Of a stretch of DNA of 64,000 bases, positions 34,628-42,960 are shown piece after piece. Each line of letters opens with the position of its first letter. Positions within the stretch are counted from its first letter, which is position 1. The translations under genes were made by a program, and so were the position numbers. The stretch covers positions 124,001 through 188,000 of the forward strand of contig JBQKKG010000005.1 in the NCBI GenBank assembly GCA_052116865.1, given 5' to 3'. Source of the stretch: CAUPWF01 sp963515125 (GTDB lineage: Bacteria; Bacillota; Clostridia; Lachnospirales; Lachnospiraceae). Below the pieces are notes generated by a model. That model was given only the letters and a program-made list of their open reading frames with translations, searched no databases and had not been told where the DNA came from.

Positions 34628-35440
34628 ATGAAGAAAAAAGTATTAAGCATATTGTTAGTATTGACTTGTGTATTATCAATGACAGCATGTGGGTCTAAGA
34701 AAGAAGAAGCAAGTGCGAGTGGAGATAAAAAGGAAAGTACTAGCATAAGTGGACCTGATGATTTGGAAGGAAAGAAAATTGGAGTACAATTAGGAACAAC
34801 TGGTGACATTTATACAAGCGATGACTTTGGTGATGAGAATATTGAACGTTATAACAAAGGGTTTGAAGCTGTGCAGGCGTTGTCACAAGGAAAGATCGAT
34901 GCAGTCGTAATAGATGATCAACCAGCAAAAGAATTCGTGAAAGAAAGTGATGATCTTCAAATCTTAGATGCTGCATATGCAGAAGAAGATTATGCAATGT
35001 GTTTTAAAAAAGATAGCGAATTGGTTGATAAGGTGAATGGGGCAATTAAAGAATTAAAAGCAAACGGTACATTCGATGCAATTGTAGATTATTACATTGG
35101 TGGAAAAGAAGATGCAAAACGTTATGAATCACCTGTAGATACAGATCGCTCTAATGGAAAATTAGTAATGGCAACGAATGCAGAATTCCCACCATATGAA
35201 TATTATGAGGGAGACGAAGTTGTTGGTATTGATGCTGATTTTGCACAGGCTATAGCAGATCAATTGGGCATGGATTTAAAAATCGAGGACATGGCTTTTG
35301 ACTCTATTATTCCAGCAGTGCAAAGTGGAAAGGCAGATTTTGGAGCAGCGGGTATGACGGTAACGGATGAAAGAAAAACACAAGTTGATTTTGCAGATTC
35401 TTATTATACAGGGCGTCAAGTTATTATTGTAAAAAAATAG
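34628..35440 (+). CDS. Circularly permuted amino-acid ABC transporter substrate-binding lipoprotein
   Basis: This 270-residue lipoprotein has a lipobox in LSMTACG after a short signal peptide. Its two halves are recognisable parts of an SBP family 3 protein in swapped order. Residues about 38-155 (DLEGKKIGVQLGTTGDIY, then IKELKANGTFDAIVDYYIGG) normally form the second part of the mature protein. Residues about 175-270 (GKLVMATNAEFPPYEYYEG, then AGMTVTDERKTQVDFADSYY) normally form the N-terminus. A linker rich in charged residues (about 156-174) joins the old C- and N-termini, and the new ends fall at the lobe hinge. There is no frameshift. The start is ATG 34628 after GGGAGG; an ATG at 34592 is upstream of it. 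Confidence 0.9.
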   Translation: MKKKVLSILLVLTCVLSMTACGSKKEEASASGDKKESTSISGPDDLEGKKIGVQLGTTGDIYTSDDFGDENIERYNKGFEAVQALSQGKIDAVVIDDQPAKEFVKESDDLQILDAAYAEEDYAMCFKKDSELVDKVNGAIKELKANGTFDAIVDYYIGGKEDAKRYESPVDTDRSNGKLVMATNAEFPPYEYYEGDEVVGIDADFAQAIADQLGMDLKIEDMAFDSIIPAVQSGKADFGAAGMTVTDERKTQVDFADSYYTGRQVIIVKK

Positions 35441-35473
35441 TCATTTATTTGATTGGGACAGGTGGAAGAATAC

Positions 35474-36160
35474 ATGAGTTTTAAAGAGAGATTTATCATG
35501 AACTTCATAGCACAAGACCGTTGGAAATATATCTTGGAAGGTCTGAAGGTTACATTAATTGTAACCTTCTTTGCTCTTATTATTGGGGTAGTGTTAGGTT
35601 TTGGAGTTGCTATCGTACGTGCAACCTACGATAAGACAAAGAAGATGAAGTTTTTAAATGCTATTTGCACATTGTACATCACCGTGATTAGAGGAACTCC
35701 AGTTGTAGTACAATTGTTAATTATTTATTTTGTTATATTTGGCAGTATGGATATTAGTAAGATTCTTGTCGCAGTCATTGCATTTGGATTGAATTCAGGC
35801 GCATATGTATCTGAGATATTCCGTTCAGGAATTATGTCGATCGATCAAGGACAATTTGAAGCGGGGCGAAGTCTTGGTTTTAATTACAGGCAGACAATGG
35901 TACATATTGTTATGCCACAAGCATTTAAAAATGTACTGCCGGCGTTGGGGAATGAATTTATTGTGTTGCTAAAAGAGACTTCAGTATCTGGATATATTGC
36001 ATTGCAAGATTTGACAAAAGGTGGAGACATCATTCGAAGTCGTACTTATGATGCATTCATGCCGTTGATTGCTGTTGCAGCCATTTATCTAATTATGGTA
36101 TTGATATTTACAAAACTTGTAAATATGCTGGAAAGGAGGTTGCGTAATAGTGATCACTAG
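35474..36160 (+). CDS. Amino-acid ABC transporter permease
   Basis: This 228-residue permease of the HisM/GlnP type has the ATPase-coupling EAA loop reading EAGRSLGFNYRQTMVHIVMPQAFKNVLPALGNE, about five hydrophobic segments, and an early RGTPVVVQLLIIYF region. It spans the plasma membrane and pairs with the ATPase encoded next. The ATG at 35474 is used; a TTG at 35453 is in frame without a good site. Its stop overlaps the following GTG start. Substrate range is unknown but probably polar or neutral amino acids. Confidence 0.92.
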   Translation: MSFKERFIMNFIAQDRWKYILEGLKVTLIVTFFALIIGVVLGFGVAIVRATYDKTKKMKFLNAICTLYITVIRGTPVVVQLLIIYFVIFGSMDISKILVAVIAFGLNSGAYVSEIFRSGIMSIDQGQFEAGRSLGFNYRQTMVHIVMPQAFKNVLPALGNEFIVLLKETSVSGYIALQDLTKGGDIIRSRTYDAFMPLIAVAAIYLIMVLIFTKLVNMLERRLRNSDH

Positions 36161-36896
36161 AGGCGATGTGCTAATAAAAGTTGAGGATGTTCATAAGGTA
36201 TTCAAGGGATTCCATGCATTGAATGGAGTATCTAATGAAATAAAAAAGGGAGAAGTCGTAGTGATTGTTGGCCCTTCTGGTTCTGGGAAATCTACATTTC
36301 TTCGTTCTTTAAATCTTTTAGAAGAGCCTACAACAGGACAAATATTTTTTGAGGGAATAGACATTACAGACAAAAAAACTAATATTGATAAGCATAGACA
36401 AAAGATGGGAATGGTTTTTCAACATTTTAACTTATTTCCACACAAAACTATTATGCAAAATATTACGTTAGCGCCAATCAAGTTGTTAGGGAAGAGCAAA
36501 GATGAAGCGGAAAAAAGAGCCATGGAATTATTGGAATTAGTGGGTTTGCAAGAAAAAGCAAATGCATATCCATCGCAATTGTCAGGTGGTCAAAAGCAAC
36601 GTATTGCGATTATAAGATCTCTTGCTATGGATCCAGATGTCATGCTTTTTGATGAACCAACTTCGGCGCTTGATCCAGAGATGGTAGGTGAGGTATTAGA
36701 GCTGATGAGACAATTGGCACGAGATGGAATGACTATGGTAGTGGTAACGCATGAAATGGGCTTTGCAAAAGAAGTAGCATCTCGAGTGATATTTATTGAT
36801 GAAGGTAAGATTAAAGAAGAAAATGCTCCAAAAGAATTCTTTGACCATCCAAAAGACACACGTTTGCAGGAATTTTTATCAAAGGTATTGTCGTAA
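36150..36896 (+). CDS. Amino-acid ABC transporter ATPase
   Basis: This 248-residue ATPase of the GlnQ/HisP type has Walker A GPSGSGKSTFLRSL, the Q-loop region MVFQHFNLFPHKT, signature LSGGQKQRIAI, Walker B VMLFDEPTSALDPEM and the H-loop VTHEM. It energises the permease encoded just before. Translation starts at GTG 36150, nine bases past AAGGAGGT, and overlaps the permease gene by 11 bases. It is the last gene of the three-gene transporter operon, upstream of the gcv riboswitch. Confidence 0.95.
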   Translation: MITRGDVLIKVEDVHKVFKGFHALNGVSNEIKKGEVVVIVGPSGSGKSTFLRSLNLLEEPTTGQIFFEGIDITDKKTNIDKHRQKMGMVFQHFNLFPHKTIMQNITLAPIKLLGKSKDEAEKRAMELLELVGLQEKANAYPSQLSGGQKQRIAIIRSLAMDPDVMLFDEPTSALDPEMVGEVLELMRQLARDGMTMVVVTHEMGFAKEVASRVIFIDEGKIKEENAPKEFFDHPKDTRLQEFLSKVLS

Positions 36897-36976
36897 AAAA
36901 ATAAGGATTATAGTTAAAGTGTACAAAGTATAGGGTCGTTTAAAATATATCAATCAACAAAATTACCAAAAAATAG

Positions 36977-37005
36977 TTGACAGATGAAGATGTAATGAAT
37001 ATAAT
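36977..37005 (+). promoter_or_regulatory. Promoter of the glyA-gcv operon
   Basis: TTGACA (36977-36982) and TATAAT (37000-37005) with 17-base spacing are both perfect consensus matches, placed just upstream of the tandem glycine riboswitch. Confidence 0.85.
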
Positions 37006-37020
37006 ACAATTAATTTCATA

Positions 37021-37249
37021 GCATCGGTTGAGGAATCCGAGAGAGACTATCAAGAAGATAAGATAGCGCCGAAGGTGAAAAGAGCAGTTTAAACTCTCAG
37101 GCAAAAGGATTGGATTCGGACGAAACTCTGGAGAACAGAAATGTACCGAAGAAGTAACTAACCAAATTATTGGTTGGGAATCTTTCAGGTTAAAGGACAG
37201 AGGCAAATATGGATATCAAGTCATGTGATATTTATGTTTGTCTCTTTTT
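37021..37249 (+). promoter_or_regulatory. Tandem glycine riboswitch with terminator, controlling glyA-gcv
   Basis: Two glycine aptamers follow each other. Aptamer 1 shows GCGCCGAAGG (37066-37075) and CTCTCAGGCAAAAGGA (37094-37109). Aptamer 2 is more diverged but shows ACCGAAGAAG (37145-37154) and TCTTTCAGGTTAAAGGACAG (37181-37200). P1 of aptamer 2 (CTCTG 37126-37130 with CAGAG 37198-37202) overlaps the left arm of a long terminator hairpin (37199-37218 with 37227-37246, then a T-run to 37249). The two structures exclude each other. Glycine binding would favour P1 and read-through, an ON switch for glycine catabolism. Confidence 0.95.
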
Positions 37250-37354
37250 GCGTGTAAGCAACGAGCCAATCACAAGCATAAGCTTGTAGTTGGCGACTGC
37301 CCACGAGCCGAGAACTTTGTTCAAGGAGTGCGTGTAAGCAACGAGCCAATCACA
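37250..37354 (+). repeat. Pair of identical 25-bp repeats between the gcv terminator and glyA
   Basis: The 25-base unit starting GCGTGTAAGCAACGAGCCAA occurs at 37250-37274 and again at 37330-37354, an 80-base period. Between them is a hairpin ACAAGC-ATAA-GCTTGT (37272-37287) and a shorter echo of CACGAGCC. No gene is present. The unit is clearly more GC-rich than the surrounding spacer, which suggests an inserted dispersed element rather than part of the riboswitch. Confidence 0.85.
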
Positions 37355-37423
37355 GAGTTTTAATTTAATTACAAACAGAAATATTTACTTTGACAGAATG
37401 AAAAGAAAGAGGAGGATGTACAT

Positions 37424-38665
37424 ATGGTACAGCAAGTAATGGATTTCATCAAAGAATATGATGAAGAGGTGGGAAATGCGCTATTAGCAGAGAGTAAGCG
37501 TCAAAAAAGAAACTTAGAATTAATTGCATCTGAAAATATTGTATCAGAGGCAGTTATGATGGCAATGGGTACAGTTCCAACAAATAAGTATGCCGAAGGG
37601 TATCCAGGGAAAAGATACTATGGTGGCTGTGAAGAGGTTGATGTATTAGAAAATCTAGCAATTGAACGTGCAAAAAAATTGTTTGGATGTGATCACGTAT
37701 GTGTGCAACCGCATTCAGGTGCAAATGCAAATAATGCAGTGTACCAAGCATTTTTACAACCGGGGGATACGGTATTAGGATTAGATCTTGCTAATGGGGG
37801 ACATTTAACCCATGGTTCACCGGTTAATATGTCAGGTATATTGTATCATTTTGTTCCTTACAGTGTGGATGAACATGGATATATCGACTATGAGGCAGTA
37901 AGAGCTTTGGCGAAAGAACATCATCCAAAGATGATTGTTGCAGGAGCATCCGCTTATCCAAGAGCAATTCAATTTGATGTATTTGCTGATATTGCAAAAG
38001 AAGTAGGAGCCTACCTCTTTGTTGATATGGCACATATAGCAGGCTTGGTGGCAGCAGGGTTACACCAAAGTCCAATTCCATTTGCCGATGTAGTAACTAC
38101 GACTACACATAAAACACTCCGAGGACCAAGGGGCGGAATCATAATGTGTAAAGAAGAACATGCAAAAGCAATCAATAAGGCAATCTTCCCAGGTACACAA
38201 GGGGGGCCACTCATGCATGTAATTGCATCAAAAGCAGTTTGTTTTCGAGAGGCATTAAAGCCGGAATTCAAGGAATATCAAGAACAAGTATTAAAGAATG
38301 CAAAAGCATTGGCAGATGCTTTGATGGCGGAAGGGTTCCATCTGGTAAGTGGAGGAACCGACAATCACTTAATGTTAGTAGATTTGCAAAATATGAATAT
38401 CACAGGAAAAGAGCTACAGAATCGTTTAGATGAAGTATACATAACAGTAAATAAGAATACAGTTCCAAATGATCCTACAAGTCCTTTTGTTACAAGTGGG
38501 ATTCGTATCGGAACGCCAGCTGTGACAACAAGAGGTTTAAAAGAAGAAGATATGACGGTCATTGCGAGATTAATTAAAATGACGGTCACAGATTTTGAAG
38601 GCAAGGCAGATGAAATAAGAAGTTCTGTAGATGCAATTTGTTCAAAGTATCCATTGTATGAGTAG
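37424..38665 (+). CDS. glyA: Serine hydroxymethyltransferase
   Basis: This 413-residue PLP enzyme interconverts serine + THF and glycine + methylene-THF. The PLP lysine lies in VVTTTTHKTLRGPRGGII, and the N-terminal LIASENIVSEAVMMAMGTVPTNKYAEGYPGKRYYGG pattern is invariant in the family. It is the first gene after the glycine riboswitch and directly precedes gcvT, so in this setting it probably turns glycine plus the methylene-THF made by the cleavage system into serine. A GGAGG site precedes ATG 37424. Confidence 0.97.
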   Translation: MVQQVMDFIKEYDEEVGNALLAESKRQKRNLELIASENIVSEAVMMAMGTVPTNKYAEGYPGKRYYGGCEEVDVLENLAIERAKKLFGCDHVCVQPHSGANANNAVYQAFLQPGDTVLGLDLANGGHLTHGSPVNMSGILYHFVPYSVDEHGYIDYEAVRALAKEHHPKMIVAGASAYPRAIQFDVFADIAKEVGAYLFVDMAHIAGLVAAGLHQSPIPFADVVTTTTHKTLRGPRGGIIMCKEEHAKAINKAIFPGTQGGPLMHVIASKAVCFREALKPEFKEYQEQVLKNAKALADALMAEGFHLVSGGTDNHLMLVDLQNMNITGKELQNRLDEVYITVNKNTVPNDPTSPFVTSGIRIGTPAVTTRGLKEEDMTVIARLIKMTVTDFEGKADEIRSSVDAICSKYPLYE

Positions 38666-38680
38666 AAGGAGGGAATTGAT

Positions 38681-39769
38681 ATGGAATTAAAAACACCATT
38701 ATATGAAGAACATGTAAAGGCAAATGGAAAAATTGTACCATTTGCGGGGTATTTATTACCAATCCAATATGAGCAGGGAGTTATTAAAGAACATATGGCA
38801 GTTCGCACCATGGCAGGGCTGTTTGATGTATCCCATATGGGGGAAATACTTTGTAAAGGAAAAGATGCATTAGCAAACTTACAGATGATTTTAACAAATG
38901 ATTTTACCAATATGGTTGATGGCCAAGCAAGATATAGCCCAATGTGTAATGAACAAGGTGGTACAGTAGATGATCTAATTGTCTATAAAAAAGAAGAGAA
39001 TTGCTATTTTATTGTAGTCAATGCATCGAATAAAGATAAAGACTATCAGTGGATGTTAGATCATCAATTTGGAGAAGTAATATTTGAGGATATTTCAAGT
39101 GAAGTTGCACAAATTGCGTTACAAGGGCCTAAGGCAATGGAGATTCTTCGGAAATTAACTACGGAGGAACAGATTCCAGCAAAGTATTATCATGCAGTGT
39201 TTGACGCAAAAGTAGCAGATATGACTTGTATTATTTCAAAGACTGGTTATACAGGAGAAGATGGAGTGGAAATATATCTGGGCAGTAAGGATGCACAAAA
39301 GATGTGGAATACTCTTTTGGAAGCAGGAAAAGAAGAGGGCTTAATCCCTTGTGGACTAGGAGCTAGGGACACACTTCGAATGGAAGCTGCAATGCCACTA
39401 TATGGACATGAAATGAATGATGAAATTACACCACTTGAGACAGGACTTGGATTTGCGGTCAAATTAGTGAAAGATGATTTTATTGGAAAATCAGCATTGC
39501 TTGAAATGGGAGAGTTAAAAAGAAAAAGAGTTGGATTAAAGGTAACGGGACGTGGAATTATTCGTGAACATGAAGAAGTATATGTTGGTGACAAACTAGT
39601 AGGTTATACTACGTCCGGAACACATTGTCCATTCCTTGGATATCCAATTGCGATGGCGTTGGTAGAAATAGCTTATACAGAGGTAGGAACGAAGTTAGAA
39701 GTTCTTGTTCGTGGAAGAAAAGTAGAGGCTGAAGTGGTAGCATTACCATTTTATAAAAGAAGCAAATAA
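38681..39769 (+). CDS. gcvT: Glycine cleavage system T protein
   Basis: This 362-residue aminomethyltransferase moves the methylene group from the H-protein lipoyl arm to THF and releases ammonia. Family residues include VPFAGYLLPIQYEQGVIKEHMAVR near the start, SHMGEI, and GLGARDTLRMEAAMPLYGHEM with the conserved arginine and glutamate. The folate-binding and C-terminal barrel domains are complete. It lies 15 bases after glyA and 30 before gcvH in the riboswitch-controlled operon. Confidence 0.96.
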   Translation: MELKTPLYEEHVKANGKIVPFAGYLLPIQYEQGVIKEHMAVRTMAGLFDVSHMGEILCKGKDALANLQMILTNDFTNMVDGQARYSPMCNEQGGTVDDLIVYKKEENCYFIVVNASNKDKDYQWMLDHQFGEVIFEDISSEVAQIALQGPKAMEILRKLTTEEQIPAKYYHAVFDAKVADMTCIISKTGYTGEDGVEIYLGSKDAQKMWNTLLEAGKEEGLIPCGLGARDTLRMEAAMPLYGHEMNDEITPLETGLGFAVKLVKDDFIGKSALLEMGELKRKRVGLKVTGRGIIREHEEVYVGDKLVGYTTSGTHCPFLGYPIAMALVEIAYTEVGTKLEVLVRGRKVEAEVVALPFYKRSK

Positions 39770-39799
39770 AAAGAGAAAAAAGAAAAGGAGAAGGAAGAA

Positions 39800-40180
39800 A
39801 TGAATATTGTAGAAGGATTATTATACACAAAATCACATGAATGGGTAAAAATGGAAGGTGAAGTAGCAGTTATAGGTTTGACTGATTTTGCACAATCGGA
39901 ATTAGGAGACTTGGTATTTGTCAACTTACCAGAAGAAAGGGATACGGTTTCTATGGAGGAGGCATTTGCGGATGTTGAGTCTGTAAAAGCAGTATCGGAT
40001 GTATTCTCACCTGTTTCAGGGACTGTATGTGCTATTAATGAAGAGCTCTTAGATGCACCAGAAAAGATTAATGAAGCACCATATCAGTCATGGTTCATAA
40101 AGGTAGAGGGGATATCTGATAAAGAAGAATTTCTTTCAGCGGAAGAGTATAAAACATTTGTAGAAAATGAAAATGCGTAA
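39800..40180 (+). CDS. gcvH: Glycine cleavage system H protein
   Basis: This 126-residue lipoyl carrier begins with SHEWVKMEGEVAVIGLTDFAQ. The lipoyl lysine lies in FADVESVKAVSDVFSPVSG at about residue 64. It shuttles the aminomethyl group among P, T and L proteins. A lipoate-protein ligase gene in the same operon (42961) can supply the modification. Length is normal. Confidence 0.97.
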   Translation: MNIVEGLLYTKSHEWVKMEGEVAVIGLTDFAQSELGDLVFVNLPEERDTVSMEEAFADVESVKAVSDVFSPVSGTVCAINEELLDAPEKINEAPYQSWFIKVEGISDKEEFLSAEEYKTFVENENA

Positions 40181-40202
40181 ACACTAAAAGGGAGGTGTAA
40201 GT

Positions 40203-41522
40203 ATGGGAACATATGTCCCAACAACCGAGCAAGAAAAAAACGAAATGCTAAAAGAGATTGGAATGGAATCTGTTGCAGATTTATTTAGTCATATTCCAGA
40301 TGAAGTGAAAGTGAAAGATGGGCTTAAGATTCCGGCAGGAATGTCAGAATTAGAAGTTCGTAGAAAAATAACGAAGTTAGCATCCAAGAACACGATCTAT
40401 TCATCAATATTTCGTGGTGCAGGAGCTTATAGGCATTTTATTCCAGCAATTGTAAAAAGTGTGATTTCAAAGGAAAATCTATTGACCACTTACACACCTT
40501 ACCAGGCAGAAGTTAGTCAAGGGGTTCTACAGTCTATTTTTGAATATCAGACCATGATCTGTGAATTGACTGGAATGGATGTATCGAATGCATCCGTGTA
40601 TGATGGAGCGTCAGCTGCTGCAGAGAGTATTGGGATGTGCAAGGAGAGAAAGAGAAAGAAAGTCGTAATCGCAGCAACAGTTTCACCATATGTGTTAGAG
40701 ACAGTGAAAACGTATTGCTTTGGAAATGGTATGAAATTAGAGATTATACCAGAAAAAGATGGAGTTTGCGATTGTGAATATTTAGTTTCACATGTAGATG
40801 AAAGTACAGCATGTGTTTATATTCAACATCCAAACTATTTAGGAAGTCTGGAAGAAGCTGAAAAGATAGGTGAAATTGCCCATAGTTCTGGTGCGAAGTA
40901 TATTATGGGTGTAAATCCTATTTCTCTTGGAATGCTAAAAACACCAAGAGAGTATGGAGCAGATGTAGCTGTTGGGGAAGGACAGCCGTTAGGACTTTCT
41001 TTGGGGTTTGGTGGTCCTTATCTTGGATTTATGGCTTGCGTTAGTGATATGACAAGAAAATTGCCGGGGAGAATTGTTGGCGAGACAAAAGATCACAACG
41101 GGAAGACTGGATATGTATTAACGTTACAGGCTAGGGAACAACATATCAGGCGAGAAAAAGCCTCCAGTAATATATGTTCTAATCAGGCACTTTGCGCATT
41201 AGCTGTAGGTACCTATTTAGCGGCAATGGGGAAAGTAGGCGTAGAACAAGTGGCAGAACAATGCTTGTCAAAGGCACACTATATGGCGGAACAATTAGAG
41301 AAAATAGGATATAATGTTATGAATTCAGGGGTGTTTTTTCATGAATTTGTAACAAGTTCCAAAGCACCAGTAGATCAAGTGATGGAATCTTTGGAGGCAC
41401 AAGGCATTTTAGGTGGATATCCATTATCAGGAGAGCGTGAGGGGCAAATCCTATGGTGCTGTACGGAAATGAACACGAAAGAAGATATTGATGAGATGAT
41501 TGCTATTCTAAAGGAGGTGTAG
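40203..41522 (+). CDS. gcvPA: Glycine dehydrogenase (decarboxylating) subunit 1
   Basis: This 439-residue N-terminal half of the two-subunit P protein is typical of Firmicutes and thermophiles. It begins with YVPTTEQEKNEMLKEIG and contains the conserved FRGAGAYRHFIPA, TPYQAEVSQGVLQSIFEYQTM and SLGFGGPYLGFMA stretches. With gcvPB it decarboxylates glycine on PLP. It carries no PLP lysine, as expected. The two genes are four bases apart. Confidence 0.97.
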   Translation: MGTYVPTTEQEKNEMLKEIGMESVADLFSHIPDEVKVKDGLKIPAGMSELEVRRKITKLASKNTIYSSIFRGAGAYRHFIPAIVKSVISKENLLTTYTPYQAEVSQGVLQSIFEYQTMICELTGMDVSNASVYDGASAAAESIGMCKERKRKKVVIAATVSPYVLETVKTYCFGNGMKLEIIPEKDGVCDCEYLVSHVDESTACVYIQHPNYLGSLEEAEKIGEIAHSSGAKYIMGVNPISLGMLKTPREYGADVAVGEGQPLGLSLGFGGPYLGFMACVSDMTRKLPGRIVGETKDHNGKTGYVLTLQAREQHIRREKASSNICSNQALCALAVGTYLAAMGKVGVEQVAEQCLSKAHYMAEQLEKIGYNVMNSGVFFHEFVTSSKAPVDQVMESLEAQGILGGYPLSGEREGQILWCCTEMNTKEDIDEMIAILKEV

Positions 41523-41526
41523 AAGA

Positions 41527-42951
41527 ATGTTAATATTTGAAAAAAGCAAAGTAGGAAGACATTCCAGTGCACTTCCACAATGTGATGTACCAGTGGTGAC
41601 TTTATCTGAGAAAAACCAACGAACGAGAGCATTACATCTACCAGAAATTTCTGAAAATGATTTAAGTAGACATTATACAGAACTTGCAAAAAAGGCACAT
41701 GGGGTAAATGATGGTTTTTATCCACTTGGCTCTTGTACTATGAAGTATAATCCCAAAATAAATGAAGATATGGCAAATTTGCCAGGATTTACAGAAATCC
41801 ACCCACTACAACCGGAACATACAGTACAAGGGTGTATGGCCGTTATGAAGACAGCAGAGGATTATCTGTGCGAAATCACAGGAATGGATCGCATGACCTT
41901 GCAACCTGCAGCAGGTGCCCATGGGGAATTTGTTGGATTACTGTTAATCAAAGCTTATCACCAAAAAAGAGGAGATAGCAAACGAACCAAAATTATTGTA
42001 CCAGATTCTGCACATGGAACGAATCCTGCAAGTGCAGCGATGGCAGGATTCTCTGTTGTAAGTATTCCATCCAGAGAGGATGGGTGCGTAGATCTCGAAA
42101 AATTACGTCAGGTAGCAGGTGATGATGTGGCAGGATTAATGCTAACCAATCCAAATACAGTTGGACTATTTGACAAAAATATTTTAGAAATTACAAGAAT
42201 TATTCATGAATGTGGTGGTTTAGTATATTATGATGGAGCCAATTTAAATGCAGTAATGGGAACAGTAAGACCAGGTGATATGGGATTTGATGTGATCCAT
42301 CTTAACTTACATAAGACTTTTTCTACGCCACATGGTGGAGGCGGGCCAGGAAGTGGTCCAGTAGGATGTAAAGAACTTTTGGTAGAATTTTTGCCATCAG
42401 TTCTAGTGGATGGGAAAGAAGAGTTGCACTTTATAAAACAACCAAATAGCATTGGAGAGGTAAAAAGCTTTTATGGTAATTTTTTAGTTGTTGTAAGGGC
42501 ACTCACATATATCTGCATGCTTGGAAAAGAGGGAATTCCAGAAGCAAGTCAAAACGCGGTGCTAAATTCAAATTATATGATGAAGAAATTGGAACATCTG
42601 TATACCATGGCATACCATGAAACTTGCATGCATGAGTTTGTTATGAGTCTAGAGGGGTTAAAAAAGGAGACAGGGGTATCAGCAATGGATATTGCAAAAG
42701 GTCTTTTAGATAATGGAATTCATCCACCAACCATGTATTTCCCTCTGATTGTGCATGAAGCGTTGATGGTTGAGCCAACAGAGACAGAATCTAAAGAGAC
42801 ATTGGATGAGGCCATTGATGTATTTTGCAATTTGTATGAGATTGCAAAAAGTGAAGCTGAGAGTTTACACCAAGCACCAGTGACAACACCGGTTACAAGA
42901 TTGGATGAAGTAGAAGCAGCAAGAAATCCCAAATTGCGTTATGAATTTTAG
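41527..42951 (+). CDS. gcvPB: Glycine dehydrogenase (decarboxylating) subunit 2
   Basis: This 474-residue half of the P protein has the PLP-binding lysine in HLNLHKTFSTPHGGGGPGSG. Other family segments are YPLGSCTMKYNPKINEDMA and DSAHGTNPASAAMAGF. It forms a heterotetramer with subunit 1 and releases CO2 from glycine while transferring the aminomethyl group to GcvH. The gene is followed nine bases later by lplA. Confidence 0.97.
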   Translation: MLIFEKSKVGRHSSALPQCDVPVVTLSEKNQRTRALHLPEISENDLSRHYTELAKKAHGVNDGFYPLGSCTMKYNPKINEDMANLPGFTEIHPLQPEHTVQGCMAVMKTAEDYLCEITGMDRMTLQPAAGAHGEFVGLLLIKAYHQKRGDSKRTKIIVPDSAHGTNPASAAMAGFSVVSIPSREDGCVDLEKLRQVAGDDVAGLMLTNPNTVGLFDKNILEITRIIHECGGLVYYDGANLNAVMGTVRPGDMGFDVIHLNLHKTFSTPHGGGGPGSGPVGCKELLVEFLPSVLVDGKEELHFIKQPNSIGEVKSFYGNFLVVVRALTYICMLGKEGIPEASQNAVLNSNYMMKKLEHLYTMAYHETCMHEFVMSLEGLKKETGVSAMDIAKGLLDNGIHPPTMYFPLIVHEALMVEPTETESKETLDEAIDVFCNLYEIAKSEAESLHQAPVTTPVTRLDEVEAARNPKLRYEF

Positions 42952-42960
42952 AGGTATGAT

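Noticed and set aside
37010..37250. T-box leader for a glycyl-tRNA-related gene
   Set aside because: The T-box motif is absent, while two glycine aptamer signatures and a P1/terminator overlap are present.
37250..37354. Short CRISPR array
   Set aside because: Only two repeat copies with a 55-base interval, no further units and no cas genes. The interval contains its own hairpin and a partial echo of the repeat.
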